Part shown: one piece after another, positions 53,931-64,000 of the stretch
How positions within the stretch are numbered: position 1 is the stretch's first letter
How the letters are laid out: each line of letters begins with the position of its first letter
The notes under the pieces: generated by a model
Databases searched by the model: none
What the model was told of the DNA's origin: nothing
The model's input: the letters and a program-made list of their open reading frames with translations, nothing else
Assembly: GCF_025141935.1 (NCBI RefSeq)
Contig: NZ_CP081123.1
Coordinates: 9,274-73,273 of the forward strand
DNA: 64,000 nucleotides
Direction: 5' to 3'
Source: Sulfitobacter sp. S190
GTDB taxonomy: Bacteria > Pseudomonadota > Alphaproteobacteria > Rhodobacterales > Rhodobacteraceae
Program-made: the position numbers and the translations under genes

Positions 53931-54862
53931 TGGCCCGAAAACGCAAACTCGACGCTGGCCCGATCGACGGCGTACAGGCCCCCGAAACCAAGAGCATGCC
54001 GGGCATGGGCGGTATGTGGGGCGGGACCGCGCTGAACATGTTGCGGCAACGGCTCGACGATACCCGCAGCACGCTGACGGATGGCATCATGAACGGGACG
54101 GTGGCAGTCAGGCTGGACCCGGATCAGGTTCTCGACCCTATGGGAAGTGACCGACAAAGCGGGTGGCAGGACGACCCCGAATTCCTGTCGCTGGTCGATA
54201 ACATCAAACGGCGCGGGCAGACACAGGCGATCCGCGTGCGGCCGGCAGACGCAAATTGGCTGCCGGATGGCGAGACGCCGACCGAAGTCAGCGGACAGTT
54301 TATCATACAGTCGGGTCGCCGCCGTCTGGCCGCGTGTGCACAGCTTGACCGGCCCGTGATTGCTGTGCTGTCGACTGTGGAGGGCGACGCAGCTCTTGCC
54401 GATCTGGAAGAGCGCTTCCACGAAAACACCATGCGAAAGAACCTCAACGGGTTCGAGGAATTGTTGTCGATCGGTCTCATCGCTGAATCGCTGGGGTTCT
54501 TGTCGCAGCAGGAAATTGCGACACGGCTGAGCGTGAGCCAGAATGACGTTTCATTGGGACGCGCCTGCGTTGAATTGCACGATCGCATTGTTGCCGATAT
54601 CGACATCGCGAATACGCCCAAACGTGCCTATCGCGAGATTATTCCCCAGCTGAGGGGCAAGGCCGCACCGCCGAAGCTGACGAAGTCCGGCAAGGTCAAA
54701 CCGGCCGTGTCCGAGGCCCAGCAGGGGCAGGTCAAGGTTGCGGTCAAGCGGGCGAGCAACGGTAACTTGCAACTCAAGCTCAGCGCCGACCACGATGTTG
54801 ATCCTGATTGGCTGGCGCGGGCGGTGGCACGCATGGTCAATGCCCAAAAAGACAATGTCTGA
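53930..54862 (+). CDS. parB: Second-pass copy of parB
   Basis: Copy of 9379-10311, intact. Not an extra gene. Confidence 0.9.
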   Translation: MARKRKLDAGPIDGVQAPETKSMPGMGGMWGGTALNMLRQRLDDTRSTLTDGIMNGTVAVRLDPDQVLDPMGSDRQSGWQDDPEFLSLVDNIKRRGQTQAIRVRPADANWLPDGETPTEVSGQFIIQSGRRRLAACAQLDRPVIAVLSTVEGDAALADLEERFHENTMRKNLNGFEELLSIGLIAESLGFLSQQEIATRLSVSQNDVSLGRACVELHDRIVADIDIANTPKRAYREIIPQLRGKAAPPKLTKSGKVKPAVSEAQQGQVKVAVKRASNGNLQLKLSADHDVDPDWLARAVARMVNAQKDNV

Positions 54863-54886
54863 ACAGAACACCGGAAGGAAACCCTG

Positions 54887-55873
54887 ATGCAAAAACCGAC
54901 ACTGCGCCAACATCTGACCGAGGCGGATGTGGATCGTGATCTGGCGGGTCTGATTGACGACATCGCAAGCGCCTGCCGGTTTATCGCCGACCACGTGCGC
55001 CATGGCGCATTTCAGGGAAACCTTGGCGCCGCAGGCAGCACCAATGTTCAGGGCGAGACGCAAAAGCAACTCGACGTGATATCGGACGAAGAGTTCGCAG
55101 CAAGGTGCCGGAGCAATCCGCGGATCGCGGCCCTCGTCTCGGAAGAGGTGGATGACGTCAATTGGCTCAAGACGGACCCGCAGGCGGGCGATTTCATCGT
55201 CTACTATGACCCTTTGGACGGGTCGTCGAACGTCGATGTGAACCTGTCTGTCGGCACGATCTTTTCGGTGGTTCGGCTGCCGCAAGATATTGAAAAGGCG
55301 GACGAAAATGCCGTTCTGATCAAGGGGGACCAGCAGGTTTGTGCCGGGTATGCCGTTTATGGCCCATCAACGGGGTTTTTCTGACGACGGGGCAGGGGGT
55401 CCATGGATTTACGCATCATCCGGGCAGCGGAGAGTTCTTGCTGACAGCCCGACATGACGGTCCCCGCCGAAACATCCGAATACGCGATCAACAGCTCGCG
55501 CGCCGAGAAGTGGGAGACGCCGGTCGCCCGCTATATTTCCGATAACGTGGCGGGGAAATCCGGTCCTCGGGGCCGGTCGTTCAACATGCGCTGGACCGCT
55601 TCGATGGTTGCCGACGTTCACCGCATTTTGACCCGCGGCGGTGTCTTTCTCTATCCGATGGACAGCGGCAATGCGGCGTCCGGTGGGAAGTTGCGGCTTA
55701 TGTACGAAGCCAATCCCATGGCGTTGATCATCGAAGCGGCTGGCGGTGCCGCATCAACCGGACGGGGCCGCATTCTGGAGGTCGATCCGACGGGCCATCA
55801 CCAGCGCGTGCCCGTCATACTGGGATCAAAAGACGAAGTGGCGGTCATCGAAAGATACCACGCGGAGGGTTAG
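54887..55873 (+). pseudogene. Second-pass copy of fbp, frameshifted (likely read error)
   Basis: Copy of 10336-11325. A G is lost near 55378 and two bases near 55445, so the frame breaks after about residue 164 and a C-terminal piece resumes at 55454. Confidence 0.88.
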
Positions 55874-56534
55874 GGCGTCTCTTCCTGGCTGTCGAGGATC
55901 TGCGCGATAACGGCGTGTCCTTGCAGAATATCCTGATGGATCGCTTCACCCACGGCCTCGACGTCACCATCCCGCAATGCGGCGAGCGCGACCTGATGCA
56001 TATCCGGCATAGGCTGTGCATCGTTGCGGTCACAGACATCACGCAGGGCCGGTCCCACGCGAAGCCAATGCGCGGCCGCGGTCGCCATTAGAATTTCAGC
56101 TTCGGAACTGGCGTAAAGGGTCCAGTGAAACGCGTGGTTGTGGCGTAGGTAAGCGTTGATATCGCCGTCTTGTATTGCCTGTGTCACCTTGGCGTCAATG
56201 GTCTCTAACGCGGCGATTTCTGCGGGTTCCATGCCAACCGCACCAAGGCGCGCGAGTTGAGGTTCGATACCGGTGCGGGCGTATGTCAGCTCTTGCAACT
56301 GATGCATGGTAAGCCGCGGGACCGAAACGCGCCGGTTATCTGTGGCCAGCAGCGCGCTTCGGCGATCAGGCGGCGGATCGCTTCGCGCACCGGTGTGATC
56401 CCCGCGTCCAGTCGATCAACGATCCCCTGGATCGTGACTGCCGCCCCCGGGGCCAGTTCGCCGAACAACACCAGATCACGCGCCTGCCGATAGACAACTT
56501 CGTGGGTGGGCAGGCTGGCGGCGGCTGTGGTCAT
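55870..56534 (-). pseudogene. Second-pass copy of gntR, frameshifted (likely read error)
   Basis: Copy of 11322-11987 with one C lost near 56357, which breaks the frame inside the helix-turn-helix region. Confidence 0.88.
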
Positions 56535-56556
56535 GGGAATATCCTGAAGGGTGCGA

Positions 56557-56566
56557 TTTGATCAAA
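56557..56566. promoter_or_regulatory. Second-pass copy of the TTTGATCAAA palindrome
   Basis: Copy of 12010-12019, unchanged. Confidence 0.35.
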
Positions 56567-56592
56567 ATATCAGACAGGCAGGGCGGCGTAAA

Positions 56593-57393
56593 TCAGTCAC
56601 CGTGCCACGGTTGATGGGGATCGGGCAGGGGGATCGCATCTAACAAGGCGCGAGTATAGGCGGCTTGGGGTCTCTCGAATAAGTCAGGCGTTTTTCCCTG
56701 TTCTACGATGTGTCCGTTGTGCAGAACGATGATGTCACTGCACAGACGCCGCACGACAGAGAGGTCATGGCTGATGAACGCGAGGGTGAGGCCAAGATCG
56801 CGCACCAGATCACCCAGCAGGTTCAGAACCTGCGCCTGACTGGATACGTCGAGGCCGGAAACGATTTCGTCCGCCAGTATAAAATTCGGACGCAGGGCGA
56901 TGGCGCGCGCGATGCCGACGCGCTGGCGCTGACCGCCGGAAAGCTCGTGCGGGTATCGCTGTGCGAAGTTCTGCGGCAGCCCGACCATATCGAGCGCCTC
57001 CGCCACCCGCCTGCCGACATTTTCGACGCCGTGCAACCGTAGCGGCCCCGCGATAATCCCGCCAACGCGGCGGCGCGGATTGAGCGATGACATAGGATCC
57101 TGAAAGATCATCTGGAATTTTCGGCGCAAGGGTCGAAGTTCTGCCTCGGACAGATGCGTTATGTCCTGACCCCGAAAGCTGATCGTACCTGTATCAGGCT
57201 CTAACAGGCGCAACATCGCGCGGCCAAGCGTGGATTTCCCCGATCCGGACCCGCCAACAATACCGACGACCGATCCGGCCTCGATCGTGAACGAGACATT
57301 TTTGAGCACGTCATTACGCGGCGCGCGCCCGATCAGCGGCTTCGCGCTTCGATCGGGAAAGCTCAGGCAAAGGTCATGGACGCGGTACATCAA
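56593..57393 (-). CDS. Second-pass copy of DppF-type ATPase
   Basis: Identical copy of 12046-12846, intact. Not an extra gene. Confidence 0.9.
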   Translation of the reverse strand: MMYRVHDLCLSFPDRSAKPLIGRAPRNDVLKNVSFTIEAGSVVGIVGGSGSGKSTLGRAMLRLLEPDTGTISFRGQDITHLSEAELRPLRRKFQMIFQDPMSSLNPRRRVGGIIAGPLRLHGVENVGRRVAEALDMVGLPQNFAQRYPHELSGGQRQRVGIARAIALRPNFILADEIVSGLDVSSQAQVLNLLGDLVRDLGLTLAFISHDLSVVRRLCSDIIVLHNGHIVEQGKTPDLFERPQAAYTRALLDAIPLPDPHQPWHGD

Positions 57394-58256
57394 CCGTGCC
57401 TCGCATCATGCTGGGCAATTTCGGCATCGGCGGCCGCGATCACCTCGGCGGATACGGGCGTCAGGCTGCTGTCCGGATCCGTGTACGTGGGGGTCGCCGC
57501 CAGAAGGGCGCGGGCGTAGCTGTGGATCGGCCTTTCGAAAAAGCGGCGCATGGGGGCGTTTTCGACAATCTTGCCCGCGTAGAGAACGCTGAGCCTGTCA
57601 CAGACTTTGCTCACCACGCCCAGATCATGCGTGACGAAGACGAGCGCGGTGCCATGCGTGCGCTGCATCTGGCGGATCAGTGTCAGAATCTGCTTCTGGA
57701 CGGTCACGTCAAGCGCGGTCGTCGGCTCATCCGCGACGATGAGATTTGGTTCTGCGGCAAAGGCCGAAGCAATCAGGATACGCTGCCGCATCCCGCCCGA
57801 CAGCTCATGTGGATAGGACTGCATGACGCGGGTGGGGTCGGGGATATGAACCTCCTCGAGAAGCTCAAGGGCGCGGTCGAAGGCGCGGCGCCTGTTCCAC
57901 CCCAGTATATGCACCAGCCGGTGGGTGATTTGCGGACCGACGCGCCGGACAGGATTGAGCGCAGTAAGCGGATCCTGCGGGATCAGCGCGGCACGGGCGC
58001 CGATACGCCGCCGTCTTTCGGCCGGAGGAAGGGTCAAAAGGTCGGTGCCTTCCAGAATGATCTGGCCGCTGTCGATACGTAATGCGCGGGGCAGGGTGCC
58101 CAGTACCGACTTGCCTATCATGGACTTGCCTGCGCCGCTTTCCCCGACGAGCCCCACGACCTGTCCAGCGTGGACCTGCATCGTCACGTCCCGCAAAATG
58201 CGGGGCCCCCGCGCGAGCGACACGTTGAGGTTTCTTATGTCCAGATAGGGTGTCAT
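57390..58256 (-). CDS. Second-pass copy of DppD-type ATPase
   Basis: Identical copy of 12843-13709, intact. Not an extra gene. Confidence 0.9.
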   Translation of the reverse strand: MTPYLDIRNLNVSLARGPRILRDVTMQVHAGQVVGLVGESGAGKSMIGKSVLGTLPRALRIDSGQIILEGTDLLTLPPAERRRRIGARAALIPQDPLTALNPVRRVGPQITHRLVHILGWNRRRAFDRALELLEEVHIPDPTRVMQSYPHELSGGMRQRILIASAFAAEPNLIVADEPTTALDVTVQKQILTLIRQMQRTHGTALVFVTHDLGVVSKVCDRLSVLYAGKIVENAPMRRFFERPIHSYARALLAATPTYTDPDSSLTPVSAEVIAAADAEIAQHDARHG

Positions 58257-59104
58257 CGCAGCACCGGATCGAAACGGTCTTTGAGCCCTTCGCCCAGTTG
58301 CGAAAAGCTCAGGACAGTCAAAAACAGCGTGATAAGTGGGAACACGAGCACCCACCACGCCTGATACACCGACGTGCGCCCCTCGGCGATCATGCCGCCC
58401 CAGGTCGGGCTGTCGGTCGAAATGGAGAGGTTCACGAAGCTCAGGATCGCCTCGACAATCACCGCGATCCCCATTTCGAGGGTCAGCAGCACAACGATGG
58501 TTGGCAGAACATTCGGCAGGATTTCCGTGAGCATCGTCGAAAGCCGCGACTTCCCCGCCACCTGCGCAGAGGCCACGTAGTCCATCGCGCTTTGTCCCAT
58601 CGCTTCGGCGCGGATCACGCGGGCAAAGCGGGTCCAATCGATGATGATGATGGCCAGAATGATGGACAACAGACCCGGACCCATCACCGCAATGAGAAGT
58701 ATTGCAAACAGGACGGGGGGGAAGGCCATCCAGATGTCGATCAGCCTGCTGATGATCCGGTCCGGCCAGCCGCGGTAGTATCCTGCGACCAGTCCGAGAC
58801 TGCCGCCGATCAGGCATGTCGCACTGCCTGCAACCAGTGCCACGACAAGGGCAAGCCGTGCGCCATAAATGATGCGCGACAACACGTCCCGCCCGAGCGA
58901 GTCTGTGCCGAGAAGATACCCCGGTTCTGCCCCTGCTTCCCAGAATGGTGGCAGACGGCCCAGAAAGAGATCCTGCGCCAGAGGATCGTGCGGGGCGATC
59001 CACGGGGCACAGACGGCGACAACCGTCAGCACAATCAGCCAGCCGCCCGAAAGCCACAGGCGCAGGCCGACCGGCTGGCGCAGGGTCGCGCGGGCATCAC
59101 GCAT
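58253..59104 (-). CDS. Second-pass copy of DppC-type permease
   Basis: Identical copy of 13706-14557, intact. Not an extra gene. Confidence 0.9.
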   Translation of the reverse strand: MRDARATLRQPVGLRLWLSGGWLIVLTVVAVCAPWIAPHDPLAQDLFLGRLPPFWEAGAEPGYLLGTDSLGRDVLSRIIYGARLALVVALVAGSATCLIGGSLGLVAGYYRGWPDRIISRLIDIWMAFPPVLFAILLIAVMGPGLLSIILAIIIIDWTRFARVIRAEAMGQSAMDYVASAQVAGKSRLSTMLTEILPNVLPTIVVLLTLEMGIAVIVEAILSFVNLSISTDSPTWGGMIAEGRTSVYQAWWVLVFPLITLFLTVLSFSQLGEGLKDRFDPVLR

Positions 59105-60107
59105 GACGCAGCCGCGGGTTCAGCACCACATAGAGCATATCGACAAGCAGGTTCACGGCCGTAAACAGCACCGCAAACAGGATCACGATCCCCTGGATCA
59201 GCGGCAGATCGCGGTTGATGACGGCGTCGATGGCCATGTTGCCCAGTCCTTCGTAGGAAAAAAGCCGCTCGATGATGACGGTGCCGCCGATCAGGAATGT
59301 GAACTGCACGCCGACGAGCGTCAGCGTGGGCAGGATCGCGTTGGGAAGCGCTTCGCGGGTAATCACGCGGGTCTCGGCGTATCCTTTCGTGCGCGCCAAC
59401 GTGACATAGTCGAGGTGCATCGTCTCTTTCAGCGACTGCTTGAGAAGCTGGGAAATGATCGCGGCCAACGGGATGGCGAGCGCGAGTGCGGGCATGAACA
59501 TATGCGCCACCAGATCTGCGAACACATCGAACCGCAGCCGGAAGAGGCTTTCGAAAAGAAGAAAGTTGGTGGCGAAATCCGTGTTCAGCGACGGCGAGAT
59601 ACGCCCCGAGATATGAAAGACCGGCCAGACGACGCCAAACAGCAGGATCAGCACAAGCCCCCACAGAAAATCGGGCACAGAAAGCGCTATGCCGGAGGTG
59701 ACATCAATCGCGCCTTCGGTTTTCCCGTCGCGAAAGCGCGTGCCGGCCAACGCCAGTGCACCGCCCAAGATCACGGCGATGACAAGGGCCATGATGGACA
59801 ACTCCAGCGTGGCGGGCAGGCGGCCCAGCACCAGTTCCGATACCGGCTGCCGCGCGGTGATCGATGTGCCAAAATCACCCTGCACGACGCCGGAAAGCCA
59901 GATGGTGAACTGTTCGAAAATAGATTTGTCGAACCCGTATTGAGCTTGCAATCTGGCAATATCTTCTTCGGTGGCGCCGGGGGGCAGCATCATCGCAATG
60001 GGATTGCCGGGCACAACACGGATCACGACAAAAACGATAATCGCAACCCCGAACAGGGTGATCACGGTGCCAACAAGCCGGGCAAGGATACTGCGCAAAA
60101 GGGTCAT
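59097..60107 (-). CDS. Second-pass copy of DppB-type permease
   Basis: Identical copy of 14550-15560, intact. Not an extra gene. Confidence 0.9.
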   Translation of the reverse strand: MTLLRSILARLVGTVITLFGVAIIVFVVIRVVPGNPIAMMLPPGATEEDIARLQAQYGFDKSIFEQFTIWLSGVVQGDFGTSITARQPVSELVLGRLPATLELSIMALVIAVILGGALALAGTRFRDGKTEGAIDVTSGIALSVPDFLWGLVLILLFGVVWPVFHISGRISPSLNTDFATNFLLFESLFRLRFDVFADLVAHMFMPALALAIPLAAIISQLLKQSLKETMHLDYVTLARTKGYAETRVITREALPNAILPTLTLVGVQFTFLIGGTVIIERLFSYEGLGNMAIDAVINRDLPLIQGIVILFAVLFTAVNLLVDMLYVVLNPRLRHA

Positions 60108-60159
60108 TCGGTCAATTCAGAAGGCGGGGCCCCGACAGCGCAGGGTCCCGTCAGATCCG

Positions 60160-61684
60160 TCAGGCCCGCGTCATTAGATGGGGCAACAGCGCACCGGACC
60201 GGTGCGGCTGCACGACGACGCCCTGCGCGTGCAGGATCGGCTGCACATATTGGAGCAAGGGAATGACCTCGGCATTCTCCGCGATCTTGCGATCCACCTC
60301 TTTCCAGCCCGCGATCCGCTTGGCCTCGTCCTTTTCCCCCCATAGCGGCAAGATCGCATCGAAGGTTTCCTGCCCGTCCCAGACCGAATGCGGCGAGGGG
60401 CCGAACATGGCAAACCCTGTCGATGTGGTCGGATCTCCGACCGAGTTGCCCCAGTTGTAGAACGCGGCGGGGGCCAGTTGATCGGCGGCACGCAGTTCGA
60501 AGTGTTTTGCGATCTCGTACACCTCGATCTCCGCCTCTATCCCGACCCGACGCCAAAGGCCGACAATCGCCTGAATGATTTCGTAATCCTTGGGTTTAAA
60601 ACCACGCGTGGTCTGTATCTTGAACGACACCGGATTGTCCGGACCGTACCCTGACGCCGCCAGAAGCTCCTTGGATTTCTCGGGGTCAAACGGAACTTTG
60701 ATGGTGTCGTCGAACGCTGCATAATCAGGTGTCTGCAACGTGTCGATCGGCACGCCGTAGCCTGACAGCAGACGGTCCACGATGAGCTGCTTGTCGATCG
60801 CGTGCGCCGCTGCCTTGCGTACATTCGGATCGGTCATCACCTCGATATCGTTCAGGAAAATCATCCCGATGTCGGATATCGGCGCGGCAGTTCCTTCGAG
60901 CCCGTCTTTTTCTTTCAGGCGGTCAAACTCTTCGTAGGGGATTTCAAGCGTGACATGCGCATTGCCGGATTCGATCTCGGCCACACGTGATGCCGCGTCG
61001 GTCACGAATTTGATGGTCACGGTTTGAATTCAGGCGCACCGCCCCAATAGTTTTCGTTCGCCTTGAGCCTGACAAACGCATTGCGTTCGAACTTTTCGAC
61101 CATGTAGGGGCCAGTGCCGATCGGCGCCGCTTCAAAGCCGTCTGCACCGACTTCCTCGTAATACTTTTTGGGCATGACATAGCCGGTGAGAAAGCTCATC
61201 CATTTGAAGAATGTCGGCTCGTATTCCTTGACGTCCGCCGTGACACGATTGCCCTCGGCGGTGATGTTTTCGACCTTGCCCCAGATGAAGTTGATCGGAT
61301 TTCCGGTTTCCGGGTTTGCCGCCCGCTGCAGCGACCATGCGACATCCTCGGCGGTGAACGGATCGCCGTTGTGCCATGTCACCCCATCACGCACGTCCAT
61401 CCAGATCTGGCTCTGATCATCGTTCCAGCCCCAATCCGTGATCAGACCGGAGCCAAAGCTCAGATCGGGGTTCTGTGGGATGAAGAGGTCATAGACCGAT
61501 TGATAGATCCCTTGGATCGTGGGGTTTACGGCAGTGGGCCGACCGTCGGGTCCCAGCTTGGCAGATTGACGTTGTAGGCAATGACCAGTTCGTCGATCGT
61601 TTGCCCAAAGACGGGCATCGCCACGCACGCAAAGCTGGCAGCGGCGGCCGAGGATAGCAGCATGCTTCTTCTGTTGAGTTTCAT
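60160..61684 (-). pseudogene. Second-pass copy of family-5 binding protein, frameshifted (likely read error)
   Basis: Copy of 15613-17139. One T is lost in the run near 61023 and one A near 61534, so the frame breaks twice. Confidence 0.88.
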
Positions 61685-61722
61685 ATCGTGTCTCCCTGTT
61701 GAGGTGATGCGCCGTTGTGGCG

Positions 61723-63286
61723 TCATTTCCGGCGAGCTTCCGGGCCAGCAGGGTGCCGGGCCCTGCGCCGGTTCCACCCCGGGCCAGACTGCGGCGCCGG
61801 TGTGGTACAGATTGGTAATTGGCGTGGTTCCGTCCGCGAACCCGCGGGCCGGACGGTTCATGAAGTGCTGGTGCAGGTGGTGGCTGCCGCACACCTGATC
61901 ACCCCCGACGAGGTTCGGGTTGTCCGCCTCAAGCATGGTGGGCGTGACGATATGCTGTCCCAAGATGCGGTCACGGATGCCCGGGGCGTAGCGGTCGACG
62001 ATGTCCAGAACGCGGTCGGCCATCGGCCCGGCTGCGGTATCCCAATCCGTGGCGGTGATTTCGCCTTTGGCGCACCCTTTGATCTGCCCGGGCAACATCC
62101 GCACCTGCAGCCACAACACATGCTGGCCTGCAGCGCGCGCGACGGATCAACCACCGTCGGTTGGCCACAGACAACCACCGGCTCCGAGGGCAGCAACCCT
62201 GCGTTGGCCTGCTGATAGGTCAGCGCCATCTGGTCCATCGAGGGCGCGATATGGACGTAGGCAAAGCGTTTCAACTCCGCGGCCTTCCACTGAGGCAAAC
62301 CGTCCAGCGCGAGGTGGATCATCATCGTGCCCGGTGCGTGCTGGAACCGTGACATCGCGGTGTCGTGCCGGTCCGACGTGCCGCCCGTCAGACGGGTCAG
62401 CGCGGCAGGGGCCACATTCGCAATGACCGCTTTGCCGGCGGTGATCTCGCTCCCGTCGCGCAGCCTGATCCCGCGCGCCTTTCCGCGATCGTGCAGAACC
62501 GCGTCGACGGGGCTGTCGCAATGGATGCGTCCGCCGCGCGCGGTGATCATCGACACCATCGCCTTTGTTGCGGTGTCCGCGCCGCCCTTGCCCAGAACCA
62601 TGCCGAACGCCTGTCCTGCCATCGCCTCGAGATACGGGAAAAGGGCGCCACCACCCGCGACATCGGGCGCAAAGTCGAGATGCATCCCCCACGCGGCTAG
62701 CGTTGCTTTCACGTGCGCGCTTTGAAAAGTTTGGTCAAGCCAGGCGCGCGGTGACATCAGCAGGAAGCGGGCGAGATCCAGCGTCGCGCCACGGCCGCGT
62801 TTTCGGACTGTTTTCCAACCTAAAGATGAAAATGCACGTAAATTCATCGGACTGCCAAAGTCCGAAGATCGTTTCGGCTTCTTGCGGGAACCCGTCGCTC
62901 AGCGCGCCCCATGCGGCGGCGTCGGCGGCGCTGAAACCGCGGATGCGGGCGGTGGTAATCGCGCGGTCGGTCGATATGCCGAGCCATTTTCCGTCAGGAA
63001 ATACGCTGGCGAAAGGATGGTCCGTCGGCGCGAATTGCAGACCGTTTCGGGCCAGTTCTGCGGCATATTCGGTGTGAAACGCCGATCCGGCGAACAGGGA
63101 AAGGTTCATCGCGGCCCAGTCGTGGACGAATCCGTCAAGGGTGTATTGGCCCGACTTCACCGCTCCGCCCGGGGCCGCGCTTTGCTCATATATCGCCACG
63201 GTCCATCCGCGGGACAGCAGATGGCATGCACAGGCAAGACTGTTGTGTCCGGCTCCGATGATGATGGCGTCAGGTGGCGCGGTCAT
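61723..63286 (-). pseudogene. Second-pass copy of the first FAD oxidoreductase, frameshifted (likely read error)
   Basis: Copy of 17178-18743 with five differences: single C losses near 61729 and 61778, a G loss near 62133, an in-frame ACC gain near 62650 and a two-base loss near 62855. The rising error density fits a contig end. Confidence 0.88.
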
Positions 63287-63390
63287 TCCCATTCTCCCCA
63301 CAAGATATTTGCAAACGCATATTGTTTTGTCTAGCATTGTTTCATCACCGCGCGGTCGGATGCCGCGCCAGAAGTCAGGGAGCGATGACG

Positions 63391-64000
63391 ATGAGTGCAG
63401 CCGATATGCTTGGAAATTTGGGAGAGATGCTTTTGTCTGGGCAGGTCGAGATCGTCGATTGCTCGGGCGTTCTGGGCCTGATACGCCGATCCTGCAGCTG
63501 CCCCCCGACTTTGCGAAAAACACCCCCAAAGTCGAGATCCACAAGATTTCGGAATACGACAATGACGGCCCGTTTTTTGCGTGGAACTGGATGGTGCTGG
63601 GCGAGCATTCGGGCACGCATTTTGACGCGCCGCACCACTGGATCACGGGCAAGGATTATGCCGATGGATATACCGACACACTGGATGTGAACCGTTTGGT
63701 GGCGCCGGTGAATGTCATCGATTGCTCAACGCAGACAGCCGAGGATGAAGACTTCCTTCTCACTTCCGATCACATCAAGGCATGGGAGAAAGAACACGGC
63801 GACATCGGCGAAGGCGAATGGGTCGTCATGCGGACCGATTGGGACAGCCGCGCAAATGACGAAGACAAATTCCTGAACGCCGATGACACCGGACCGCATT
63901 CGCCCGGTCCGACACCCGATGCGATCGAATATCTATTGTCCCAAGAAAATCGTGGGTTGGGGAACGCAGTGCATCGGGACCGATGCGGGGCAGGCGGGGG
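63391..64000 (+). pseudogene. Second-pass copy of the cyclase gene, frameshifted and cut by window end
   Basis: Copy of 18848-19457. A G is lost near 63474 and a C gained near 63941; the window then ends. The metal motif is still readable in another frame. Confidence 0.88.

Larger units (their letters stand above)
44548..64000. repeat. Second pass over the same circle (untrimmed terminal overlap)
   Basis: This interval repeats about 1-19457. It matches the first pass up to about 52.27 kb. After that I count about 16 small insertions or deletions, mostly one base, and saw no substitutions in the parts compared. Seven genes (rep, parA, fbp, gntR, the family-5 binding protein, the FAD oxidoreductase and the cyclase) lose their frame here, while all are open in the first pass. 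This pattern fits long-read error at a contig end better than biological decay. Use first-pass sequence for these genes. Confidence 0.92.

Noticed and set aside
51680..63286. Plasmid with decayed rep, parA, fbp, gntR and other genes
   Set aside because: Each broken gene is intact in the first pass, and changes are mostly one-base indels in short runs, typical of sequencing error.
1..64000. Real tandem duplication of a 19 kb segment
   Set aside because: The repeat starts exactly at base 1, a gene is continuous across the joint, the unit has plasmid genes, and differences are only indels near the end. A circular contig with an untrimmed overlap explains all of this.
1..64000. tRNA, rRNA, CRISPR, insertion sequences or riboswitches
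   Set aside because: I saw no cloverleaf, spaced direct-repeat array, transposase-like gene or known riboswitch core. Reading by eye can miss weak cases.

Overview
The window is one circular replicon read about 1.44 times, not 64 kb of unique DNA. From 44548 onward the sequence repeats position 1 onward at an offset of 44,547 bases. The repeat unit is therefore a plasmid of about 44.5 kb whose contig was not trimmed at the overlap. The first pass (1-44547) has intact genes throughout. The second pass matches it up to about 52.27 kb and then gains scattered small indels, mostly in short base runs, that break seven genes. This looks like uncorrected read error near a contig end. Gene families, high GC, ATGA-coupled operons and the rep-parA-parB layout suggest a roseobacter-type alphaproteobacterium (Rhodobacteraceae); this is inferred, not proven. 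I saw no tRNA, rRNA, CRISPR, transposase, conjugation or toxin-antitoxin genes.

Layout of the circle. (A) 4694 down through position 1 (=44548) to 37284, minus strand: a ten-gene operon whose genes mostly overlap or abut. It encodes a sugar-binding protein, two permeases, GH36 alpha-galactosidase, an IlvD/Edd sugar-acid dehydratase, an SDR sugar dehydrogenase, DgoK, DgoA, an SMP-30 lactonase and GH42 beta-galactosidase. Together these form a De Ley-Doudoroff galactose pathway with galactoside uptake. An IclR regulator and the transporter ATPase are transcribed divergently (4872-6737). (B) 6738-10311: maintenance region with a candidate origin, a predicted antisense RNA, rep, parA and parB, followed closely by fructose-1,6-bisphosphatase. 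(C) 11322-17139 minus: GntR regulator and a five-gene peptide/nickel-type ABC transporter. (D) 17178-25378: two phytoene-dehydrogenase-like FAD enzymes, a cyclase-family metal hydrolase, MarR, and IorA/IorB-like 2-oxoacid:ferredoxin oxidoreductase subunits. (E) 25375-28442 minus: glycerol kinase and glycerol-3-phosphate dehydrogenase. (F) 28647-37222: flavin-binding stress-type protein, glutamate dehydrogenase, acetolactate-synthase-like TPP enzyme, two aminotransferases, AttM-type lactonase, SDR and a kynureninase-like PLP enzyme.

The most interesting reading is that A, E and the FBPase act together. Cytoplasmic alpha- and beta-galactosidases, a galactose pathway, glycerol kinase and GlpD (with no glycerol importer) are what would be needed to use imported galactosyl-glycerols, such as red-algal floridoside or galactolipid headgroups. 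Both the sugar and the glycerol would end as triose phosphate/pyruvate, with FBPase supporting gluconeogenesis. Block D with transporter C may be an uncharacterised catabolic route for a 2-oxoacid or aromatic compound.
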